64,000 nucleotides of DNA from Anaspis maculata. Lineage: Eukaryota > Arthropoda > Insecta > Coleoptera > Scraptiidae. A program made the position numbers and the translations under genes. The stretch spans positions 37,555,979 through 37,619,978 of the forward strand of contig OX421963.1 in assembly GCA_949128115.1 (NCBI GenBank), written 5' to 3'. Below are positions 10,660 to 21,475 of the stretch, in pieces (the first letter of the stretch is position 1; each line of letters starts with the position of its first letter). The notes below the pieces were generated by a model that was not told where the DNA came from, did not search any database, and saw nothing but the letters and a program-made list of their open reading frames with translations.

Positions 10660-12057
10660 AGTCATGTTATCTAGACACTTCTGCTTTATTATTCATCATT
10701 GTATCCAATCAATTTTCAATCAATCAAATCCGATTACATTTTCGGTATGGAACACACTCGGAAAAGCAAAGAATTATAAACTAAAAAAAATTCCTACACG
10801 GCGCCAGGAGTCAGAAACGAAACAGATGATGAAACATTGATAAGAAAAAATAGACAAAAAGAAAGGAAACAAGTCTGGAAACTGAAAAAAACAGCAAAAA
10901 TAATTTGGAAAAGTATACCGTCGAAAAACTGAAAAAGAATGAAACAACATGTAGGTACGCTTGTAGAGGCGGATACCCATTTCTATTTACCTGGAGTCCT
11001 CGGGGCGCAGATTCACCTATACTGGCGTCGTCGCCAACCCCAATCCTATAACGAGCCCGATCGATAAAGCGCTCCCGGTTAAACAGCGAGTTGAACCAGT
11101 GAGTTTGTATACTTGGAGACCTGCGCCCGAGCTGCAAGCATAAAGAACCGCCTATATGAGAAGGTTTATAGCCTCTACCTACCCGAACCCTCCTGATTTC
11201 ACTTTCTCGCAGCTTCTTTGGTCCTAAGGCCTATTTCATAAAGCTGCTTTGCAATTTTTCACTTTGGCCTCTTTGTCAAAATTCTGAGTTGCAAAGAAAA
11301 TACTGCCTAGCAACTCCTCAAGTTTTTGCAAAGTGCGGAGTGAAAAGTTGCAATATAAATCACCCAAAAGTCAATGCGTCGTTCCCGAAAATGTTGCCTT
11401 TTTTGAATTTGATGTAACTTTGCATTGCTGCAATTACAGCTACATGTTTAAACAATGGGTATTTTCCTCATATTCCGACCAATCAAGTAACAATTGCAAC
11501 CAATTACCAGCAGCTTCAGATATACCTTTGCATAAACTTATCCCAGCTTTGCTGACTTTTACCACCGAGAAAACTGCGCCTAGCTAAAATTTACCAGTTT
11601 TTGAGGAAATGTATCAATCTATCTCACTTTCCTTAATCACTGGTTGATTGCTATATCAAGGGGTTCTCTATCTGAAACATTGTATGCATCCTATCATGAG
11701 CATTATAAACCCGACCTACATACGGCCGTGCTGCTCCTAATAGTGATATGATAATGTTGCTCATTTGATAATACCGGGTGGGGCACGGAAAACCGCACGT
11801 TTTATTTTCCTAGCCAAATTTTTGTTTCTTAACCGATTTTGACAAGCTTGGCAATCTTAGCATCCTTGTGTATAGCCAATTGAATAAGCTACAAAAATCA
11901 TATAATTATGAATATTGCCGAAATAATTCACTGATAACCTTATAAATTTCAGCGGGTTTCATACAGAATTGACTCTAAAATCCGCTAAAAAAACAGCTTG
12001 ATGTTTTCAGAAAATATGTATTTAGGCGACAATCGACAAAATTGTTCTCCAACAAGA
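10660..12057. other. No gene recognised; one orphan exon candidate
   Basis: AT-rich sequence with a GC-richer island at about 10,990-11,150, listed separately. At 11,775 a motif CCGGGTGGGGCACGG resembles transposon ends seen elsewhere in the window, but no partner was found. Nothing else is supported. Confidence 0.5.
10991..11131 (-). other. Orphan exon candidate, unknown protein
   Basis: On the minus strand a 141-nt block is open in one frame for 47 codons (starts LGRRSPSIQ, ends SAPRGLQ). It is preceded by an acceptor-like TATGCTTGCAG and followed by a donor-like GTAAATAG. It is GC-richer than the flanks. I do not recognise the peptide, and no neighbouring exon was found, so this may be chance. 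Confidence 0.25.
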
Positions 12058-12264
12058 AAGAAGCCTGAACTTTGAGCTTTTTTTCAGAGGTACCAATGTT
12101 TGTAAGTGCTCTAGCTTCAAAGAAAATGCAATTTCAACCTTGCGAGTCTTTGTTTTGCCTCTCATAAATTTTCAAATTCTTGTAATTAAAATAGCATTTT
12201 CTTGAAAAGTAAAGCACTTGCAAACACCGAGCGGAGTGACATTAAAAGGAAGCTGAAAGTTCAT
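12058..12264. repeat. Short foldback related to the 13.2-14.3 kb element
   Basis: Inverted arms (about 12,060-12,135 and 12,188-12,262) carry GAAAATGCAATTTCAA and its partner, and a GTGCTCTAGCTTC-type phrase. The same phrases occur in the arms of the larger foldback at 13,182-14,305, so the two are diverged relatives. No coding sequence. Confidence 0.65.
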
Positions 12265-12701
12265 CCTTCCTTCTTCATCATACACCTCATCATAATTATA
12301 TACAACTCTTCGGATACTCGCATGACAACGATCTATATAAAGCCCTGTCAGATGGGAAAAGAAAGGGAAAGTTTCTACCTATTCATCATCCACCTATCCA
12401 GAAAAATTTCGAGTCTTTAATTGGAAAAAGAGGCGGGTGGTAGGACTGGTATGTAGGAGATTCGTGTCCACAGAGTCCCAGGGCAGTTTACAGATAAGTA
12501 TGCTTGAAAAGTACCAGAAAGACACGGTACGGTACAGGAGAAAGAATGAAGTTTGGCTTTTCCGCATTGCTCATATGGCGGGTCGAAGAGAGGTTCTTCG
12601 AGCCCTTCTGGTTTCGTCATTTAAAAATATTACCAAACTTTCTGAGGCAGAATGATGCGTAAAAAATATCAACCACTGCATGTGTATTGAATATTTGTTT
12701 T

Positions 12702-12870
12702 CTATACAGGGTGGAGCAAAAAATGTTTTTTTTTTTCTGAAAATGTTACCAAATCATTTGGTTGGTCGCCTTACTTAATCCTCAACCGATGCCGAGCAAA
12801 AGATCACGCGGTCTTGTAAGATGGAATTTTTTTGGAGGAATTATATGTTTTCATGACTCACCCTGTATAG
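12702..12870. mobile_element. Small MITE with CTATACAGGGTG ends
   Basis: CTATACAGGGTG at the left and CACCCTGTATAG at the right are exact reverse complements 169 bp apart. The TA pair at the outer edge may be the target duplication. No frame of interest. Confidence 0.6.
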
Positions 12871-12960
12871 TAAATGGAAATCTAGTACGCACTCAGTAGT
12901 TGATATTTTTATCCATAATTCTGCCACCAACGGATTACTTGGAATAACCAAACTATACAT

Positions 12961-13082
12961 ATCGTGTGATCAAATGAATTCTTATTTTAGGTAGGCTGAG
13001 GCCTAGCCGAACGCAGCTTCGCACCCCTGAATTTGACCAGACCACAGCCTACCTAAAATAAAAATTCATTTGATCACACGAT
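12961..13082. mobile_element. Palindromic MITE, about 120 bp
   Basis: Arms of about 37 bp begin ATCGTGTGATCAAATGAATT and end with its inverted copy, with TTTTAGGTAGGCTG facing CAGCCTACCTAAAA around a loop of about 45 bp. No target duplication could be fixed. Confidence 0.65.
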
Positions 13083-13181
13083 AGAAGCGCTCAAATACGG
13101 ACCTCTCTTCGACCCCCATATTTCGAAAATAAAAAAGCCAATTTTTCAACATTTTTCTGACACCCAATTTTTAGACACCTG

Positions 13182-14305
13182 TACAGGATGTCCCAGCTAA
13201 AACAATCCAGCGCGATTTTCTCAGGAAATATCAAGGCAACAAAAATTGTTTCGCAATTGGGGGGAAGCCTGACCTTTTAGCTTCCTTTTGAGGAGGCGCC
13301 GATGCTTGTAGGTGCTCTAGTAAGTCTCCAAGAAAATGCAATTTCAATCGGGCGAGTTGCAAGAATTCGGAAATTCATGATCGACTAAACAGAATACTCC
13401 AGATGAACAAAAATCCTCTTTCTCTAGGCTTTCCATTGATGTGTCGCCGATGTATGTATTCGGCCCAATAAACCAGATATTCTGCATGCTTCACAGTCCA
13501 GCCAAACACAATAATCAGAATCATGACGTCACCGACCACACACTTGTTGATTTCAACATCAGCCAGTATCCATTGTTATGGTGAATCCAGGTATGGTGAG
13601 TGAAAAAGCCCTAGTAACGACTAGTGTTAGTCAACAAGTGTGTGATCGGTGACGTCATGATTCTGATTATTGTGTTTTGTTGGACTGTGAGGCAGAATGG
13701 CTACGTTTACACCGTGGCTTTGGTCCGCGACCTAAGCACTAAATTCGACCTAAATAAATTAAGTCCACGTGGTGTAAACGATCGTAGTCAAGGACCAAAT
13801 TAGGACCAAGTAGCTTGGGTCAGATCTCCGGTTAGCCGTGGACTGAAGTAAATCTTTTTTTATATTTATTTAGTTCAAGTTCATGTTTTAAAATAGGTCG
13901 GCCGCGTTAGTCTGCTGGTGAAAACGCTGGGAGAGAAGAATTACTTTAGGTGGAATTTGGGTCAGTGCTTGGGTCAGTCCAGTTTTAGTCCACCGGTGTA
14001 AACGTAGCCAATATCTGGCTTACTGGGCCAGGTACAGACATCGGCGACACAACAATGGAAAGCCTAGAGAAAAAGGATTTTTTTTCATTTGAAGTATTTT
14101 GTTTAGTCGATCACGAATTTTTGAATTCTTGTGACTCGCCTGATTAAAATTGCATTTTCTTGGAAACTAGAGCTCCTACAAGCATCGGCGCCCCCTTAAA
14201 ATAAAGCTAAAATGTCAAGCTTTCCCCCAACTGCAAAACAATTTTTGTTGCCTTGATATTTCCTGAGAAAATCGCGCTGGATTGTTTTAGCTGGGACACC
14301 CTGTA
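13182..14305. mobile_element. Foldback element with a nested MITE
   Basis: The outer ends are TACAGGATGTCCCAGC and GCTGGGACACCCTGTA. Arms (about 13,182-13,552 and 13,632-14,305) match over their full length once a 311-bp insertion in the right arm is removed. Landmarks are the facing blocks AATCCAGCGCGATTTTCTC, GAAAATGCAATTTCAATC and ATCAGAATCATGACGTCACC. The loop is about 80 bp. No coding sequence; superfamily unknown. Confidence 0.85.
13699..14009. mobile_element. MITE inserted in a foldback arm, AAT duplication
   Basis: The termini are GGCTACGTTTACACCG and CGGTGTAAACGTAGCC. It interrupts the right arm of the surrounding foldback. The left arm preserves the uninterrupted site GCAGAATATCTGG, while the right arm reads GCAGAAT, element, AATATCTGG, so a 3-bp AAT was duplicated. 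Non-autonomous; superfamily not assigned. Confidence 0.8.
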
Positions 14306-14308
14306 TTA

Positions 14309-14443
14309 TACCGGGTGTTTATAAACGTCTGTGATCGCATCGCCTCTGGAATCCGCTCTCGATCACCACAATTGCGCCTGTTACTACGTTTTTCGGCCTG
14401 ACCCAAGCCTGCCGCGATCACAGTCTCTTATAAACACCCCGTA
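14309..14443. mobile_element. Small MITE with TACCGGGTGTTTATAA ends
   Basis: TACCGGGTGTTTATAA and TTATAAACACCCCGTA face each other 135 bp apart, with further pairing at CTGTGATCGC and GCGATCACAG. It abuts the foldback element on its left. Confidence 0.6.
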
Positions 14444-14489
14444 CATGAAGCTGTAAGGTGCGGTCTATAGAATTATAGAATAGAAAAAG

Positions 14490-15924
14490 ATAAAGGACCC
14501 CGCACGATTCCTATGGAAAATGGGTCTCGGTCAAATTCCCTAATTTTTTAATATTTTGTAGCCCAATTTGACACGAGCTAAAGTCTATCGTCCGTTACTC
14601 AACAAAATGGACAGTTTTTTTTCTATAAGGGGTTGAAGATGGGTTATTTCAAGGTAAAGAAATATGTTCCAACGTAAGTGAGAACATTTCAACGTCATTT
14701 ATAACATATATGGCTCATGACAATTTCCTTTTTCTTATGTGAAAAAATCAACCCCCTCCCTTACCCCCAACCCCTACTTGTGAGTATCAAATTCGAAATT
14801 ACGTTTGAAAGTCATGCAGATGGTTCTATTTTGCCGAATTATGAATTTTGGCACAAATTGTTTTTCCAACCCCCAAATAGAGGGTGGGATTGAAAAAAAA
14901 ACCATCGGTCAATTTGGCTGAATTTCTGATATTGTGCTTCATCAGTTACGCTGAACAAGATGACCAAAGGAAAACTCATTCGTATGACCAGTTTTCACCC
15001 CATAGAGGGTTGAAGTTGACTATAATGAAGCATAAAACATTCTTCCATGTCATAAACCAAATGAATGAAAATAGTGGACTTTCATATCGTCTTGTTTTGT
15101 AAAAATGTCTATTCTTCAAAAATAATTTCAACCCCGTCTCTCATCCCCTATCCTTGTTTCTGAACATCATATTCGAAATAAATCTTGATAATGTAGGAGG
15201 TCTATGGTCGGATTCTCTGCATCTGGATTGTGAAAATCCAGGATTGTTGTGTCAGAAACAGGGATAGGGGATGAAGGACGGGGTTGAAAGTATTCCAGAA
15301 GAATATACATTTTCACGAAACAAGATAATATGAAAGTCCACAATTTCCATTCATTTGGTTTATGACATGGAAGAATGTTTTATGCTTCATTATAGTCAAC
15401 TTCAACCCCCTGTGGGGTGGAAACTGGTCATACGAATGAGTTTTCCCTTGGTAATCTCAATTAGCGTAACTGGTAAAGCACAATATCAGAAATTCAGCCC
15501 AATTGACCGATGTTTTTTTTCCAACCCCACCCCCTATTTGGGGGTTGGAAAAATGATTTGTGCCAAAATTCATAATTCGACAAAATAGAACCATCTGCAT
15601 GACTTTCAAACGTAATTTCGAATTTGATACTCACAAGTAGGGGTTGGGGGTGAGGGATGGGGTTGATTTTTGCACAAAAGAAAAAAGGAATTGTCATGAG
15701 CCATGTGTGTTAAAAAGGAGGTTGAAATGTTCTCACTTACGTTGGAACAAATTCTTTCACCTTGAAATAACCCATCTTCAACCCCTTATAGACAAAAAAC
15801 TGTCCATTTTTTTTGGGTAACGGACGATGGTTTTTGACTCGTGTCGAATTGGGCTACAACATATAAAAAAATTAGAGAATTTGACCGAGACCCATTTTCC
15901 ATAAGAATCGTGCGGGGTCCTTTA
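14490..15924. mobile_element. Foldback element, arms about 700 bp
   Basis: ATAAAGGACCCCGCACGATT and its inverted copy AATCGTGCGGGGTCCTTTAT mark the ends. The arms meet near 15,195-15,250 with a very short loop. Facing landmarks include the TCGAATTGGGCTAC phrase, AATAACCCATCTTCAACCCC and CATAAACCAAATGAATG. The arms differ by scattered substitutions. No transposase frame. Confidence 0.85.
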
Positions 15925-17778
15925 TATGGACAGGGAAATACACTTTCGAAAAAGTGAGATAGCATAATTATCTATACCGGTTACTTTATTTTGGCGACGG
16001 CCTTTGAACTGTCCACGTCTACGGTTCAAAACCGCTACGCTGAAGACTTCGACTCCGGGGATAAGGCACAAACCCCGAAACACCCGTACAACTGGCGGTA
16101 AAACCGTTCGAGAGATTGCCGAACTCATACGTGAAACTGCTGAACGTTTGTACAGTTTTCCCCATTCGAGGAAATTCAGATGTATGTACTTGGATAGTTA
16201 TTGTTAAAAATTGTTATAGTTGACAGATTTCCTCAATCGCAACAGGTGTCGGACCGAAGTAGATATGATTCAATTAGCAAAAAGAACTAGATTTATTGAA
16301 CAGTTTGGAAGATATGAAAGATTCAGTTACAAAAAAGCTACCGAGAAAAAATAACGAATCACGAAGAAAAAAGCAATCACAAATCGCCTCCGCTACTCCG
16401 TATCTCGAGGCTTAAAAGCCAAATAACTTGAGGAAGCTCGGAAAGAGGCTCAAATGGGCTGCAAGTGCCAGAATATGATTACTAGGGATCACGGCCCTAA
16501 AAAATGCCCATGACTTTTTTCTTCTGGTGGCTTCTTGCATTATCTGTGCTGCTAGCTCCGAGTTGGAATGTCTTATATCTCGTTTAAATGGCCATTACAA
16601 ACGCCATCAACAGTTACGAACGCCGCCTCCGAGTTGCCTAATTCAATAATAACAGTATACCTTCCGAAATAATTAGACACCCACAATGGGTCTGATTAAA
16701 TTATCACCGCACTGTACTATACGCGGGGTTTATGAATCCGCGAGATTTCATGAAAATGGCCAAGACCTTAGCCTACAGCTCGCTTGCAAAGCCATCAGGT
16801 CAAGGCCCACATGAATAAACATTCACTATTCACTGTTGGTGAGCCGCGCGACGGAGGATATGCCTTACAAAATGCTAACAGGAAATTATTGTTGTTTGTC
16901 GCGAGTTTATACTCACACTCACGGCCAAAAATTTGAACCCTCTTCGATGGTGACCCGCAAAATGCCGTTAGTGATTGGTATATCTTATATGATACGTTGT
17001 CGCTTAATTAAGATATGGGCGATGTATAGGTAGGCACCGAGGTAGGTATAATACTGATATTGTTGTGATCTTGTTGGTGTTTATGTCTTTATAGCAGTAA
17101 TATTCGCGGAATGCGCTCTGACTCTGGGGATAGGTTGCACCTCTGTCTCGGGAAATATCTTTGAAATATCTTTGAGTATATAGCTGCGGCTCTCGCGGTG
17201 TGACTACATATTTATATTTCCGAGAAGCCGAGAAGCATAGTTAATAGCGATAGTTAACGGACAATTGCAATTTAATTTGAATGTACACGGGCACGGGCTC
17301 GTTTGTATGATAATAATTGCTGCTCGCGAATGTCACCACGGGATTCTTCAGGTGGTACGCGACAGGAATATTCACAACAGCACAGGCCCCAGGTCACTGT
17401 TCGGCTCAAATAAGTGTCCCAATCTTTCAACTCTTTCACTGTCTATATTATAGTTTTTTGCTTAATTCCGTTTTTGATATACCTATCAGTAGTATCGATC
17501 CATACTACCTACTCCAATCTTAATACTCTAGTAATAATCGCGAAAGAGAACAAGTTCAGGCTTCAGAGTCAGACGTTCTCGCGGGCGTGAGTCTTCCAAA
17601 CGCATTTTCCATATCATCTCTTTCGATATGGGAGGTGTCACATCGCGCGTGGTACACAGCTCCAGTCGAGATAACACTCGATTGCAGCAACGCGAAGCGA
17701 AGTCAGGGTTTGGATAGGTTACCCCCAGACAAATTCTGAAAAAAGGTGGTTATCCCCTCCGATGTTCTTGGACAAGCC
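15925..17778. other. No gene recognised
   Basis: A GC-richer block at about 15,985-16,150 is open on both strands for 60-70 codons but has no family resemblance I can name and no clear splice sites. The rest is AT-rich without visible repeats. Confidence 0.5.
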
Positions 17779-18115
17779 TCTACGGCGCCAAGTATATTAT
17801 GCCTGCAACCGGCAGTATGGTAATGAGTGTAGAAGGTAACCCCAGCCTGGTTGGGGATCTGGTGAATTCCCAATGTACCGTGCGCTTGGCGGCTCCACTA
17901 CTGGGATGGACCGAGCATCAAGCATCCAAGTATCTTATTGCTTATCTTATAGTCGGTGAGTCCGGCTGGTCTGGGGAGGTGCTACAATGGGCCCAAAAGC
18001 GAAGCCTATAATACGTGAACTGTGTTTCATCAACTTCTCCCAATAAATCCACAGGCCACAATCCCATTGGATTCCCATATGATAATAAACCATTATTATT
18101 ATTATTATAAATACA
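17779..18115 (+). repeat. Possible LINE 3' end with ATT tail
   Basis: A GC-richer segment ends in CCCATTGGATTCCCATATG, then AATAAACC, then an (ATT)n run. Insect Jockey- and R1-type LINEs often finish with such a phrase and a short microsatellite tail. No reverse transcriptase frame is present, so the assignment rests on the tail alone. Confidence 0.35.
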
Positions 18116-19988
18116 ATTTTCAACGATCAACTTAAGTATACCAATGCTGCCGGTACATGTACGATGAAATCTGCAATATTTTGGTATAGTTATACTTAGG
18201 CGCTGATTTTGCACATCCGTTTAATCAATTACCCACCATTTGTTTCGCTTTATTCTTGCGCAATTACGGAGGAAGAAGCACAATTTTCTCCTATCCTTTT
18301 CTTGTAGAAATAAGTAAGTAGTAGGTACTAAATACTCATTTGAAAAGATCTGAGGGCAATATGGCTCTTCCTGAGAATTCGATGACATAAGACATTCATA
18401 AGACCGGGCGGAAACCAAAGCGCTGGTAATGGTGCTGAAAAATTGGCGTAACGAATAACGATGAGCCTTGTGGTATCCACTTTGCACATCTTCCCATAAA
18501 ACCCCTTTACAAATGCTTTCACTGCGTCGACAGTAAGTATATACTTCAACTTCAAATTTCCTCTTCACTTCCTCATCTTTAGCAAGTAGGTAGGTACTCT
18601 TATTATTGTGATACACATATCTAAATGCGGCATTAAAACTGCAATATTGATAATTACCAAAAGCTTTCTTATGTTAATCTACGATTAGTAGGAAAAGCAA
18701 CTTCCCACATCTATTGCATTGCCATTCATCATGGATAGTTCAAAATGCAGGATTTCCTCTGGAAACGCACACTTTCTTACGTTTTCTCATACTTACCTAC
18801 CTACTAGGCATATTCAGCATTTGACAATTTCAACTGATTTAGAATCTGATGAAAAAAAATAAGTGATCCGTATCTGTTGTTAAAAAATATCATTACCAAA
18901 TATTGACGACGTATAGGCAATCCCTGTAATCTGTCTCACTAGTTTGACCCTCTGACATAACTATGACTATGTAGTGCATATGACTAGTGTCAGTATAGTC
19001 ATTCAAGCTTGACGATCTCAGCTACCAATGCAAAATATAGATTTCACTCCATTTCAGCAATGGAAGGGCCTGGGATTGCTTTTCTTCGCTGGGATTGATG
19101 ACGTCACAACCACCCGAGGTTAAATCTACTCTTATATTTATTAGTAATTAATTTCCAATTTCCAGAAGTAAGTACAATTAGTCATCGACATACATTAGGT
19201 TTATATGGTATAGTTTCGAATCCGTCGTTTGCTGAACATGTCTATTGCTGAAAAAGAACGCACTTTTCAGGTAGATCAATATATGGGGTATGAAATCCTT
19301 GTGACAGGCATGCGTAATTAGATTACATATGAAATATAGACGTACTCATAACTTGTAGCTGCCTAGCACCATTTAACATGGTTTAGGAGCAAAGCTCGAA
19401 GTGAAGACCACAAACTAGAAGACGAATAAGTTATCGAAGCGTGAAATTACAACTCGGAAATTTGTATATTAATCATTTTTGCCTGCATGCTGCTCCTGCT
19501 TGCTGTCTGTGATTATACAAAGCAAAAACACTGTAGAGTGTAATATTACAGTTGAGATACAAACCCGTTGAGATAACCGGATCAAGATGATCGAGTGTTT
19601 TGTTCTTGGCAGTGCATTTTTGCAGCAGCAAGGATGAGGACGACACTTCTTTTTCATGTTAATCTTAGCTTAGCCAGCACCTTGAACTGGAAAATCTGCA
19701 GATATATGGTGAAAAAACATTGAACAGACTATACTTATGCAGCGTATCATTATACTAGGTTAATTAGTTCTCCTGAAAACAAACGCATATGAGGATGACC
19801 CAAAACACCAATTCAAAAATCTTGAACGGTTTTCAACTACCTAGATTGATTTCATCTAACGATAGTAGAATGACAGTAATTAATGGTGGCTGGTTTTTAT
19901 AGATTTTTGTTAGCCTTCGCTGAACGCTTTATTGAAATCTTGATGGAAAGTATTGAAACCTCGATTGAAACGTATACCTATCCTCGAG

Positions 19989-20204
19989 CCTATCCTGTTC
20001 ACGATGTAAATTCAGTTATTCAGTAATGTTTTTTTTTTTGAGTTGAACGATGAAATATTTGACTGGGTCAGTTTTCCTCCAACACATCCTCTACTGGACT
20101 TTGAGAAAAAATAAGTTGTAGTAGGCATCACATCCCTCCACGCAAGAGCGCACGATCAGCTCGGAAAGTCACATTACTGAATTTACATCATGAATATAGG
20201 ATAT
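19989..20204. mobile_element. Probable MITE, about 215 bp
   Basis: TATCCTGTTCACGATGTAAATTCAG faces CTGAATTTACATCATGAATATAGGATA with the CAGTAATG word and its partner just inside. Arms are about 40 bp and imperfect. No target duplication was fixed. Confidence 0.5.
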
Positions 20205-21426
20205 AAATGCACATTTTGTCGTCACGCAAAACTTTTATCACAAGGTTTGTGCATGATATAAATAGTGATATCCTCCGTTTAGTAAAGTGAAAATGAAAAC
20301 TATATCCATAAATTAGATTGTTGGTCGCGTGTATTTTTTTTTCAAAACATCTAAAGAATGCCATTTACGATCGTAATTCATCGAAATAAATATCTTGATG
20401 CTTGATACCGTTACTGTATCAAGGTCCGTCCACCTGTTTTGTGGTACGAGATATAGGTCTCTTCTCGTAACTTTATTACCATAATCTCGGTTCTGGGCGT
20501 TACTGCTTCTCCGTTCACACTTGTTATTAACGTGCCTGTTTAAAATTCCATGCTTTGAGGATGGGCTTTCGTACAAATTGATATTCGAGATTCCTGTAAA
20601 ATAATGACGGATGTATCTTAGTAGCAGTCTTCAACCTTCACATCTATTTATTTGCCATGCCATTACATCAGTCGACAGTTTGTTGAGGAATGAGAAGTCG
20701 GGGAATAAGAGCTAGATTACGTTCACGCCTTGGTCTACGCGGTGTTTACATCCGTAGCGTATAGGTGTGGCTAGACTTGACCCCCTGAAGACGTGGAGGG
20801 CTTTCGAAGATGTCTTGAAGACCCATAAACAAAACCTATCAAAAAGCTATACCTAGAGCTACAATCTTCAATTTGAATGAAAATCTGAAAATACATGGAG
20901 TCGATAGCAACACGCGTCTGGGACGACACATGCGATATTTATGGTCGTTAAAGATCTCTATACCCTGTGTTGGAATACACAGAGATTCGGAAAATTTCCG
21001 GTAAAGTGGAGGAAAGCATTCATCGGCGTCGGTGATTGGCCCTGGTACGCAATAAGAGACCGACAATCAATGAGCAATATTAATTCTATTGAAGAATGAA
21101 GATGTCCACGACTTCGTCATCAAAAGGAGGAGGATTTCCTCGAGGGTGTCGATAAACTTGTAGAGATCATCTTAATAAAAACGGACTGTAGCTCTCTCTA
21201 TATACACTAGTAGAAGGACAGCATTATAGAATCGTACTGATACAGGCAAATGGTCCCCTCGTCAGACAGGTATCTGTGTATGTCCTCTGTCTTCTCATCA
21301 CACCCGCATAGAAAATGCAAAAAATGCATAAACCGATCAAAATATAGGACAGTGACGTTACTCAACTCTTTATGAATGGATTTGTTCTTTCAAAGCTCAT
21401 TGTTGGATAGCTCAAGTAGAAAATAT

Positions 21427-21475
21427 ATGCAACAACAACAACAACAACATAACATCAGCAACAGCAACAATTCTT
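21427..21475. repeat. CAA/CAG microsatellite
   Basis: A short run of CAA units with some CAG and CAT interruptions. No frame of interest runs through it. Confidence 0.7.

Noticed and set aside
16004..16207. Frame reading TGGKTVREIAELIRETAERL as a possible exon
   Set aside because: No convincing splice sites, and both strands are open here, so coding cannot be supported.
17799..18011. 70-codon plus-strand frame as a small protein
   Set aside because: It lies in a segment that looks like the untranslated end of a LINE and has no recognisable domain.
18221..18616. 131-codon minus-strand frame as a possible gene
   Set aside because: No domain, no splice support, and AT-rich composition typical of chance frames.
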